Assembly: GCA_029782145.1 (NCBI GenBank)
Contig: JAKOVH010000016.1
Location: 558,001-622,000 of the forward strand
Reading direction: 5' to 3'
From: Actinomycetes bacterium
Lineage (GTDB): Bacteria; Actinomycetota; Acidimicrobiia; Acidimicrobiales; Acidimicrobilacustridaceae
DNA length: 64,000 bases
Part shown: piece after piece, positions 34,419 to 42,700 of the stretch
How the letters are laid out: each line of letters begins with the position of its first letter
How positions within the stretch are numbered: position 1 is the stretch's first letter
Made by a program: the position numbers and the translations under genes
The notes under the pieces: model-generated
Told to the model about the DNA's origin: nothing
What the model saw: only the letters and a program-made list of their open reading frames with translations
Database searches by the model: none

Positions 34419-36043
34419 GGAGCGGGACGAACGGGACGAACGGGACGAGCGGCCCGACGAGCGGGCGGCGCGACGCGACGGAGGCCGTCGTGCGCACCCT
34501 GGTCGTCGCCTGCCACGACTGGCCGGTGCTGGCCGCCGGCGCCCCGCCCGACGAGCCCGCAGCCGTGATCCGGGCCAACCGGGTCGTGGCCACCTCGCCG
34601 GCCGCCCGGCGCGACGGGGTGGACGCGGGCCAGCGTCGCCGCGAGGCGCAGGGCCGCTGCCCCGGATTGGTGGTCCTCGACGCCGACCCCGCCCGCGACG
34701 CCCGAGCCTTCGAAGCGGTCGCCGGTGCGCTCGAGCGCTTCACCCCCCGCATCGAGCTCTCCCGCCCGGGGTTGGCCGCCTTCCCCACCCGGGGCCCGTC
34801 GCGCTACTTCGGTGGTGACGAGGCGCTGGCCGCGAAGGTGGCGGCCGCCGTCGAGGAGGTCGTGGCCGGGCTCGGGTGGCCCGGTGCGGCCGGGGTCGGC
34901 GTGGCCGACGGCGCGTTCACGGCCCGGCAGGCGGCCCTCTCCGGCGAGGCGCGGGTCGTCGTGCCCGGCGGCTCCGCCGCCCACCTCGCCCCGTTGCCGG
35001 TCGCCGTGCTCGATCGCCCCGAGCTGGCCGACGTGCTGGTGCGCCTGGGCCTGCGCAGCCTCGGCGCCTTCGCCGCCCTCGATCCCGCCGACGTGGTCGC
35101 CCGCTTCGGGGCCGACGGCCAGCTCGCCCACCGGCTGGCCCGGGGCCTCGACGAGCGCCCACCGGCCACGGCCCCGCCGCCGCGGCACCTCGAGGTCGCC
35201 GGCGAGCTCGACCCGCCGGCCGAGCGGGTCGACGTCGCCGCCTTCATGGCCAAGGGCCTGGCCGACGAGCTCCACGCCCGGCTCGACGCCGACGGGCTGG
35301 CGTGCACCCGGGTGTGCGTCCTGGCCGAGACCGAGCACGGCGAGCGCATCGAGCGGGTGTGGCGCCACGAGGGTGCGCTCAGCGCCGGCGCGCTCGCCGA
35401 CCGGGTGCGCTGGCAGCTCGACGGGTGGCTCAACGGGCCCGCCGCGGTGCGGCCCACCAGCGGCGTCACCCGCCTGGTGCTCACCCCCGACGAGGTCGTG
35501 GCCGCCACCGGGCGCCAGCTCGGCTTCTGGGGCGGCGAGACGGCGGCCGACGAGCGGGCCACCCGGGCGTTGGCCCGGGTGCAGGGCCTCCTCGGCGTCG
35601 ACGCGGTGTCCGTCCCCGAGGTACGAGGGGGGCGAGGGCCGGGCGAGCGGGTGGCCCGGGTCCCTGCCGCCGCGGTCGACCTGGGCGCCGAGCGGGCTCC
35701 CGCTCCGGGGGCCGAGGCGCCCTGGCCGGGTCGGGTCCCGGTGCCGACGCCCGCGCTCGTCCCGCTCGACCCGCCGGCGGTCGAGGTGCTGGCCGCCGAC
35801 GGAGCCCTCCTCGGTGTCAGCGGGCGTGGCTACCTCATCGGTGAGCCGGCAAAGGTCTCGTTCGGTGGTGGATCACCGGCCGAGGTGGTGGCATGGGCCG
35901 GGCCCTGGCCGGTCGAGGAGCGCTGGTGGGACCCGGAAGGGCGCCGTCGCCGGGCCCGGATGCAGCTCCAGCTGGTCGACGGCCGCGCCCTGCTCGTGCA
36001 CGTCGAGGGCGGCCGCTGGGCGGTCGAGGGCTTCTACGACTAG
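34415..36043 (+). CDS. imuB: ImuB (catalytically inactive Y-family polymerase homologue, mutasome hub)
   Basis: 542 residues. Y-family fold without catalytic acids: the palm motif usually DxDxFFAxxE is replaced by VVACHDWPVLAA, and the second motif reads TRGPSRYFGGDEA. This is typical of ImuB. GRQLGFWGG (near residue 370) is a candidate beta-clamp motif of the QLxxWG type, and the C-terminal DGRALLVHVEGGRWAVEGFYD is highly characteristic. ImuB bridges ImuA', DnaE2 and the clamp at lesions. ATG at 34415 overlaps the imuA' stop by 4 nt, so expression is coupled. The first 17 residues are a GTNGTNGTSG run encoded by a 9-bp tandem repeat (34423-34449), absent from the conserved fold. Confidence 0.9.
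   Translation: MRSGTNGTNGTSGPTSGRRDATEAVVRTLVVACHDWPVLAAGAPPDEPAAVIRANRVVATSPAARRDGVDAGQRRREAQGRCPGLVVLDADPARDARAFEAVAGALERFTPRIELSRPGLAAFPTRGPSRYFGGDEALAAKVAAAVEEVVAGLGWPGAAGVGVADGAFTARQAALSGEARVVVPGGSAAHLAPLPVAVLDRPELADVLVRLGLRSLGAFAALDPADVVARFGADGQLAHRLARGLDERPPATAPPPRHLEVAGELDPPAERVDVAAFMAKGLADELHARLDADGLACTRVCVLAETEHGERIERVWRHEGALSAGALADRVRWQLDGWLNGPAAVRPTSGVTRLVLTPDEVVAATGRQLGFWGGETAADERATRALARVQGLLGVDAVSVPEVRGGRGPGERVARVPAAAVDLGAERAPAPGAEAPWPGRVPVPTPALVPLDPPAVEVLAADGALLGVSGRGYLIGEPAKVSFGGGSPAEVVAWAGPWPVEERWWDPEGRRRRARMQLQLVDGRALLVHVEGGRWAVEGFYD
34423..34449 (+). repeat. 9-bp tandem repeat in the 5' end of imuB
   Basis: CGGGACGAA, CGGGACGAA and CGGGACGAG in direct succession. They encode the repeating GTN unit of the ImuB N-terminus; in-frame slippage would change its length in whole triplets. 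Confidence 0.7.
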
Positions 36044-36063
36044 CGCCACATCCTCGAGCCACC

Positions 36064-36114
36064 GTTCTGGTGGAGGTTCGCCCCCGGAACCGGGGGCGGA
36101 ACCTCCACCAGAAC
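36064..36114. repeat. 51-bp palindrome (dispersed element, copy 2)
   Basis: Begins GTTCTGGTGGAGGTTCG and ends CCTCCACCAGAAC, as copy 1 at 8181-8231. The inner G/C run differs and leaves a one-base bulge. CGGGAA follows the right arm in both copies. It lies in the 170-nt convergent gap between imuB and a phosphodiesterase gene, where it may also end transcription. Confidence 0.82.
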
Positions 36115-36213
36115 GGGAATCGCTCAGGTCCGAGCCTCGACGTGCCGATCTCCTGTCGAGAGAGCGCCCGTGCACCGACTGGCGCCACGAGGAGGAGGCG
36201 TGCCGCCGTTGGG

Positions 36214-36735
36214 TCAGTCCGGGTCGACCACCACGATCCGCCGGTCGGCCACCCGCCCGCCGGCCAGCTCGAGCACGCCCATGGTGCGGTGCGGTTGACG
36301 GCGCCGCTGCACCGCCGAGCCCGGGTTGAACAGCAGCTGCCCGGCCGCGCCCTCGTCGGCCCACGGCTCGTGGCTGTGCCCGAACACCACCACGTCGGCG
36401 GTGGGGAACCAGCGCCGCATCCGCGCCTCGCGCCCGGCGCGTGCGCCGCTGTCGTGGACCATCGCCACGCGCACCCCCGCCAGCTCCAGCTCGATGCGCT
36501 CGGGCAGGCGGCCCACGAGCTCGCGGTCGTTGTTGCCGAGCACCACGTGGAACGGGCGGGTCCCCACCATCGCCTCGAGGGCCCGCAGGGCGGCGAGGTC
36601 GACCACGTCCCCGGCGTGGAGCACCACGTCGGCCAGCCCGATCTCACGCACCGCCGCCGCCGGCAGCCCCTCGGCGCCACCCCGCAGGTGGGTGTCGCCC
36701 AGCACGGCGACCCTCGCCTCGACCCCTTCGTCCAT
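36214..36735 (-). CDS. YfcE/MJ0936-type metallophosphoesterase
   Basis: 173 residues with all calcineurin-like phosphoesterase motifs: AVLGDTHLRG, VLHAGDVVDL, VVLGNNDRE, AMVHDSG and VVFGHSHEPW. The compact size fits single-domain phosphodiesterases such as YfcE and MJ0936, which bind two metals and cleave phosphodiesters in vitro. ATG at 36735 is used; the reading frame upstream of it is antisense to the subtilase gene and not real. GAGGAT lies 6 nt before the ATG, a possible weak -10. Convergent with imuB; no functional link to SOS repair is evident. Confidence 0.9.
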   Translation of the reverse strand: MDEGVEARVAVLGDTHLRGGAEGLPAAAVREIGLADVVLHAGDVVDLAALRALEAMVGTRPFHVVLGNNDRELVGRLPERIELELAGVRVAMVHDSGARAGREARMRRWFPTADVVVFGHSHEPWADEGAAGQLLFNPGSAVQRRRQPHRTMGVLELAGGRVADRRIVVVDPD

Positions 36736-36810
36736 CCGGCGATCCTCGCACGGCCGGCCGCCGTGGGGTTCCGCGGATCGCGAAGGGCCGGAGAGTAGGT
36801 TCGATCGAGC

Positions 36811-39687
36811 ATGGGGCGCACGGGACACCTCCTCCGCCGGCGGTCGTGGCCTGCGCTCCTGGTCGTCGTGGCTGTCCTCGCCACCGTGGCCCTCGGTGCG
36901 GTGGCGCCCGTCGGAGCCGGCGCCGCGCCGACGACCAGCGGTGCGCCGGCGACACCCGGTGCGCCCGGTGCGTCCGGTGCGCCCGAGGCGCCGGTGGCGC
37001 CCGAGGCCCAGGCGGCACTGGCCGACGGCAGCGCCGAGGTCATCGCCGTCACCAGCGCGCCCGGCGACCAGGTCGTCGACGACGTGCTGGCGGCGGTCCC
37101 CGACGGGTCGGTCTCCGAGGTCAGCGCCGGGCGGGCCCGACAGGTCGCGCTGACGGTCGACGCCAAGGGGCTCGACGCGCTGCGCGGCGCACCTCATGTC
37201 CAACGCATCGTCGAGAACGGCAAGAACTTCCTGACCGAGGAGGCCTGGAGCACGGCCGTCGGGGCCTCCGTCGCCCACACCGGCGGGTGGGACGGCACCG
37301 GCCAGACCGTCGCCGTGCTCGACTCCGGCGTGCAGGCCGACCACCCCTACCTCGCCGGGAAGGTCGTCGCCCAGGCCTGCTTCTCCGGTGCCTACGGCTC
37401 TGGCACCGCCAGCCTCTGCCCGGGTGTGGCGGGCCGCGCCTCGGGACCCGGCACCGCCCTGCCCTGCACCGGCGTGCCCGAGTGCCGCCACGGCACCCAC
37501 GTGGCGGGCATCGCCGCCGGTGGCCCGGTCACCAGCCCCCGCTCGCTCAGCGGGGTGGCGCCGGGTGCGTCGGTCGTCGCCGTGCAGGTCTTCACCAAGG
37601 GCACCACCGAGGCCGTCTGCGGCGGCGCCCCGCCCTGCCTGTTCGCCTACGACAGCGACATCGACGCCGCGCTGCAGTGGCTCTACGACCAGAAGGTGGC
37701 GGGCACCCCCGGCTTCGGCTCGCTGGCCGCGGTCAACCTCAGCCTCGGTGGAGGCCTCCACGACGGGCCCTGCGACACCGACCCGACCAAGCCCTACGTC
37801 GACCAGCTCCGCTCGGTGGGGGTCGCCACGGTCGCCGCCACCGGCAACGACTACCGCAACGGCGCAGGCGGCCCGGCCCAGATGGCGGCACCGGCGTGCA
37901 TCTCGTCGGTCGTGAGCGTGGCGGCCACCAACGGCGCCGGCGCGTTGGCGTCCTACACCGACCTGGCCGCCGGCACCACCCTGCTGGCGCCGGGCACCGC
38001 CATGTTCTCCTCCACCCCGGGGTCCGCCTACGCCAGCCTGAGCGGCACGTCGATGGCTGCACCGGTGGTCACCGGCGCGTTGGCGTTGCTGCGGCAACGC
38101 TGGCCGTCGTCGTCGGTCACGGGCCGGGTCGGTCGCCTGCAGGCCACCGCGGACGCGGTGCCCACCGCGCTGGGCCCGCGCCCCGAGGTCGAGCTCGCGG
38201 CTGCCCTGCTCGGCGTGCCCAACGGCGTGCGCGACGTCGTCGCCAGCCCCGGCGACGGTGCCGTGACGTTGTCGTGGAGCCCGCCGAGCTACCAGGGCGA
38301 CACGTCGATCACCGGCTACCTCGTCACCAGCACTCCGGCCGGCGGCGCATGCGCCACCTCCGGCGCCACGTCGTGCGTGCTCACCGGGCTGTCGAACGGC
38401 ACGCCCTACACCTTCACCATCCAAGCCTCGAACGCCGGGGGCGCCGGTGCCGTCGTGGTCAGCCCGGCCGTCGTCCCCCGCACGGTGCCCGGGCCGCCGG
38501 TGGCCGTCACCGCCACCAGCGGCCACGAGGAGCTGACGGCGAGCTGGCGCCCACCCGCCTCCGACGGCGGCGCGCCCGTCACCGGCTACCGGGCCACCGC
38601 CGAGCCCGGAGGCCGGTCGTGCACCACGGCCGACACCACGTGCACCATCACCGGGCTGGCCATCGGCCGCCCGTACACGGTCACCGTCGTGGCCAGCAAC
38701 GAGGCGGGCGACGGGCCGGGCTCGGCTCCCTCCGCGCCGGCGGTGCCGGTGTGGCTCCCCGACCTCCCGGCCGGCTCGCCGATCGGGTCGCTCGACACGG
38801 TGACGGGCGCGGCGGGCTCGGTGTCGGTCGCCGGCTGGGCGATCGACCCGGAGACCCGGAGCCCCATCGCGGTGCACGTCTACGTCGACGGACGAGGGAC
38901 TGCCCTCATGGCCAGCAGCAGCCGCCCCGACGTGGGCGCCGCCTACCCGCGCTACGGGGCGGCGCACGGCTTCAGCACCCGCATCGCGGCGGCCGCCGGA
39001 GCCCACCGGGTGTGCGCCTATGGCATCGACGTGGGCGTCGGTGGCAACCGCCTGCTCGGGTGCCGCACGGTGACGGTGCCCACCGGCCCGCCCATCGGGT
39101 CGCTCGACGCGGCGACCGCCGGGGTCGGGTCGGTGTCGGTCGCCGGCTGGGCCATCGACCCGGACACGGCCGATCCCATCGCCGTGCACGTCTACGTCGA
39201 CGGCCGCGGCACCGCGCTGGTGGCCGGGGCCAGCCGACCCGACGTCGGCGCGGCCTTCCCCGGCTACGGGCCCTCCCACGGCTTCGCCGCCCGGGTGGCG
39301 GTGCCGGGCGGGCCCCACGCGGTGTGCGCCTACGGCATCGACGCCCGCACCGGGTCGAACAGCGTCCTCGGGTGCAGGGTCGTGATGGTGCCCACCGGTC
39401 CGCCGTTCGGCTCGCTCGACGTCGTCTCGCGCTCCGGGAGCACGGTGACGGTGAGCGGCTGGGCGATCGACCCCGACACGACGGGCACCGTGCAGGTCCA
39501 GGTCTTCGTGGGGGCGACCCGCTCCACGGTGACGGCGAACCGGAGCCGCCCCGACGTCGGGGCCGCCTACCCGCTCTACGGGCCGGAGCACGGGTTCTCG
39601 GCCACGCTCCCGGCAGCGGCGGGGCGCCTGGTGTGCGTGGTCGCCGCCGACGCCGGCGGCTCGCGCACGTTGCTCGGCTGCGGGTAG
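36811..39687 (+). CDS. Secreted subtilisin-like serine protease with two FN3 domains and three C-terminal repeats
   Basis: 958 residues. Signal peptide (about 1-39), an Ala/Pro/Gly-rich linker (GAPATPGAPGASGAPEAP), a propeptide-like region, then the S8 domain with Asp171 (AVLDSGVQ), His227 (RHGTHVAG), Asn346 (ATGND) and Ser414 (SGTSMAAP). Two fibronectin type III domains follow (about 475-650), then three copies of a roughly 104-residue repeat with GSLD, SVAGWAIDPDT, VHVYVDG, SRPDVGAA and HGF. Paired cysteines in the catalytic domain suit an extracellular protein. ATG at 36811 is 9 nt after TAGGTT (36796-36801), so probably leaderless. It is inserted between imuB and dnaE2. Substrate unknown. 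Confidence 0.92.
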   Translation: MGRTGHLLRRRSWPALLVVVAVLATVALGAVAPVGAGAAPTTSGAPATPGAPGASGAPEAPVAPEAQAALADGSAEVIAVTSAPGDQVVDDVLAAVPDGSVSEVSAGRARQVALTVDAKGLDALRGAPHVQRIVENGKNFLTEEAWSTAVGASVAHTGGWDGTGQTVAVLDSGVQADHPYLAGKVVAQACFSGAYGSGTASLCPGVAGRASGPGTALPCTGVPECRHGTHVAGIAAGGPVTSPRSLSGVAPGASVVAVQVFTKGTTEAVCGGAPPCLFAYDSDIDAALQWLYDQKVAGTPGFGSLAAVNLSLGGGLHDGPCDTDPTKPYVDQLRSVGVATVAATGNDYRNGAGGPAQMAAPACISSVVSVAATNGAGALASYTDLAAGTTLLAPGTAMFSSTPGSAYASLSGTSMAAPVVTGALALLRQRWPSSSVTGRVGRLQATADAVPTALGPRPEVELAAALLGVPNGVRDVVASPGDGAVTLSWSPPSYQGDTSITGYLVTSTPAGGACATSGATSCVLTGLSNGTPYTFTIQASNAGGAGAVVVSPAVVPRTVPGPPVAVTATSGHEELTASWRPPASDGGAPVTGYRATAEPGGRSCTTADTTCTITGLAIGRPYTVTVVASNEAGDGPGSAPSAPAVPVWLPDLPAGSPIGSLDTVTGAAGSVSVAGWAIDPETRSPIAVHVYVDGRGTALMASSSRPDVGAAYPRYGAAHGFSTRIAAAAGAHRVCAYGIDVGVGGNRLLGCRTVTVPTGPPIGSLDAATAGVGSVSVAGWAIDPDTADPIAVHVYVDGRGTALVAGASRPDVGAAFPGYGPSHGFAARVAVPGGPHAVCAYGIDARTGSNSVLGCRVVMVPTGPPFGSLDVVSRSGSTVTVSGWAIDPDTTGTVQVQVFVGATRSTVTANRSRPDVGAAYPLYGPEHGFSATLPAAAGRLVCVVAADAGGSRTLLGCG
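38773..39687 (+). repeat. Three tandem ~312-bp coding repeats in the subtilase gene
   Basis: Copies start near 38773, 39085 and 39397; the third is slightly shorter. Each begins with a GSLD-encoding stretch and carries GWAIDP, SRPDVGAA and HGF. Copies 1 and 2 are the most alike, with long near-identical DNA runs (for example at VYVDGRGTAL), pointing to recent duplication or conversion. Confidence 0.8.
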
Positions 39688-39715
39688 GGCACCGACCGGG
39701 CGGAGGGGCCCTACC
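39683..39715 (+). terminator. Hairpin at the end of the subtilase gene
   Basis: GGTAGGGC (39683-39690) pairs with GCCCTACC (39708-39715) across a 17-nt loop. The left arm includes the TAG stop codon. It separates the protease gene from the dnaE2 promoter. Confidence 0.45.
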
Positions 39716-39731
39716 GCCCCAGCGACCGGGA

Positions 39732-39772
39732 TCGAACATCCGTTTGTCGTCGTGAACGTCCGTTCGTACACT
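39732..39772 (+). promoter_or_regulatory. Two tandem LexA (SOS) boxes and -10 of dnaE2
   Basis: Box 1 TCGAAC-ATCC-GTTTGT (39732-39747) and box 2 GTGAAC-GTCC-GTTCGT (39752-39767) both fit the actinobacterial LexA consensus. Their centres are 20 bp apart, two helical turns, so two LexA dimers would sit on the same face. Box 2 abuts the -10 hexamer TACACT (39767-39772), which is 7 nt before the ATG at 39780; transcription should be leaderless and tightly repressed until DNA damage. Confidence 0.85.
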
Positions 39773-39779
39773 CGCGGCC

Positions 39780-42700
39780 ATGGGGTGGATGAACCCACCA
39801 GTGACGTGGCCCGAGCTGAACCGGGCCCTCACCGACCGGTCGCCCACGCCCGGTCGAGGCGACCCGTTCGGCTTCCCAGGCGACGGCGGCGACAGCCCGG
39901 CCTGGTCCCGCAAGCGCCAGGCCTACGAAGCGCCGGCGCTGACCCGGCGGCGGAGCTCGGTCCCCTACGCCGAGCTGCACTGCCACTCCAACTTCAGCTT
40001 CCTCGACGGCGCCTGCTCGCCCGAGGCGCTGGTGGAGGAGGCCGCCCGCCTCGGCCTCGAGGCCCTCGCCCTCACCGACCACGACGGCTTCTACGGCGTG
40101 GTCCGCTTCGCCGAGGCCGCCCGCGAGCTGGGCCTGCCCACCATCTTCGGCGCCGAGCTCACCCTCGGGCGCACGGCGGTGCCGGTGGGAGAGCCCGACC
40201 CGGGGGCGGGCGCGGGGGAGAGCCACCTCGTCGTCGTCGCCCGCGACCCCCGCGGCTACGCCCTGCTCGCCCGGGCCCTCAGCGAGGCGCAGCTGCGGGG
40301 CGAGAAGGGCGCCCCCCGGGCGACGCTCGCCGACCTCGCCGCCCTCGGCGGCACCGCCGCCCCGGCCGCCGACCAGGGCCACTGGCTGGTGCTCACCGGC
40401 TGCCGCAAGGGCGCGGTGCCCGCCGTCCTCGAGGCGCAGGGCCCCCACGCCGCGGCCGTCGAGCTGGCCCGGCTGGTCGAGGCGTTCGGCCGTGAGCACG
40501 TCGCCGTCGAGCTCTGGGACCACGGCCACCCGCTCGACTCGGCCCGCAACGACGCCCTGGCCGAGGTCGCCGTGCGGGCGGGGGTCGACCCGGTGGCCAC
40601 CACCAACGCCCACTACGCCACGCCCGCCCAGCGCCCGCTGGCCACGGCCCTCGCCGCCGTGCGGGCCCGGCGCAGCCTCGACGAGCTCGACGGCTGGCTG
40701 CCCGCCGCGGCCGGGGCTCACCTGCGCTCGGGCGCCGAGCAGGCCCGCCGCTTCGCCCGCTACCCGGGCGTGGTCGAGCGGGCGGCCGAGCTGGGGCGGG
40801 CCTGCGCCTTCGACCTGCACCTCGTCGCCCCCGAGCTGCCGCCCTACCCGTGCCCCGACGGCCTCGACGAGATGGGCTACCTCCGCCGCCTGGCCGAGCA
40901 GGGGGCCGAGCGCCGTTACGGACCCCGCCACGCCGCCCGCACACCGGGCGCGTGGGCCCAGGTCGACCACGAGCTCGACGTCATCGAGCAGCTCGGCTTC
41001 CCCGGCTACTTCCTCATCGTCTGGGACATCGTCGAGTTCTGCCGGCGCCAGGGCATCTACTGCCAGGGCCGCGGGTCGGCCGCCAACTCCGCGGTGTGCT
41101 TCGCCCTCGGCATCACCAAGGCCGACGCTGTCACCCTCGGGCTGCTCTTCGAGCGGTTCCTCTCACCCGAGCGCGACGGCCCGCCGGACATCGACGTCGA
41201 CATCGAGTCGGGCCGGCGCGAGGAGGTCATCCAGTACGTCTACGGCCGCTATGGCCGCCACTACGCCGCCCAGGTGGCCAACGTCATCACCTACCGGGCG
41301 AAGTCGGCGGTGCGCGACATGGCCAAGGCCCTCGGGTACGCCCCCGGCCAGGCCGACGCCTGGGCGAAGATGGTCGACCGCTGGGGGCCGGTCGCCGAGA
41401 GCGCCGAGGCCCAGGCCACCGACCAGGCCGCTCGTGCCGGCTCGGGGGGAGGCTCGCCCGAGCGCACCGGTGACGACATCCCCGAGCCGGTGCTCGAGCT
41501 GGCCATGCAGGTCGAGCACGCGCCCCGCCACCTCGGCATCCACTCCGGCGGCATGGTGCTGTGCGACCGGCCCGTGATCGAGGTGTGCCCGGTGGAGTGG
41601 GCCCGCATGGAGGACCGCACCGTGCTGCAGTGGGACAAGGACGACTGCGCGGCGGCCGGCCTGGTGAAGTTCGACCTGCTCGGCCTGGGCATGCTCACCG
41701 CCCTGCACCGCACCGTCGACTTCGTCGCCGGTGCCCACGGCCTCGCCGTCGACCTGGCCGACATCCCCCAGGACGACGCCGTCTACGACATGCTCTGCGC
41801 GGCCGACTCCATCGGCGTGTTCCAGGTGGAGAGCCGGGCCCAGATGGCCACCCTCCCGCGGCTCAAGCCCCGCACCTTCTACGACCTGGTGGTCGAGGTC
41901 GCTCTCATCCGCCCCGGCCCCATCCAGGGCGGCTCGGTGCACCCCTACATCCGCCGCCGCAACGGCCAGGAGCCGGTCACCTACCTGCACCCGCTGCTCG
42001 AGGCGTCGCTGGCCAAGACCCTCGGCGTGCCCCTGTTCCAGGAGCAGCTCATGCAGATGGCCATCGACGTGGCCGGGTTCTCGCCGGGCGAGGCCGACCA
42101 GCTGCGCCAGGCCATGGGCTCCAAGCGCAGCCGCGAGCGCATGGAGCGGCTGCGCCAGCGCCTCTACGACGGCATGGCCGAGCGGGGCGTCACCGGCGAG
42201 ATCGCCGACCGCATCTACGACAAGCTCGCCGCCTTCGCCAACTTCGGCTTCCCCGAGAGCCACTCGGTGTCGTTCGCCTACCTCGTGTATGCCAGCGCCT
42301 ACCTCAAGCGGTACTTCCCGGCCGCGTTCTGCGCCGGGCTCCTCGACGCCCAGCCCATGGGCTTCTACTCGCCGCACTCGCTGGTGGCCGACGCCCGCCG
42401 CCACGGCGTCACCGTGCGCACCCCCGACCTCAACGCCTCGGCGGCCGGCGCCTCGCTCGAGTGGGTCGAGGGCGTCCCCGTCCCTGTCGCGCCTCCCCAA
42501 GGCCCACCCCACCCGACCGCTGGCTCGATCGATCACCTGATGAGGTCACCGATCGAGCCAGCGAACGGTTCTCCGGGGGAGGGCAGGGTCGAGGGGTACC
42601 CGGTGGACGGGGTCGACGTGGTGCAGCCGACGCTGCGGCTGGGGCTGTCGTCGGTGCGCACGCTGGGCGACGACCGGGCCGAGGCCATCGTGGCCGAGCG

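Noticed and set aside
36214..39798. A 1194-codon open frame on the minus strand across the subtilase gene
   Set aside because: Only the part up to 36735 encodes a recognisable protein (the phosphodiesterase). The rest is the low-complexity antisense of a GC-rich coding region with clear S8, FN3 and repeat content on the plus strand.
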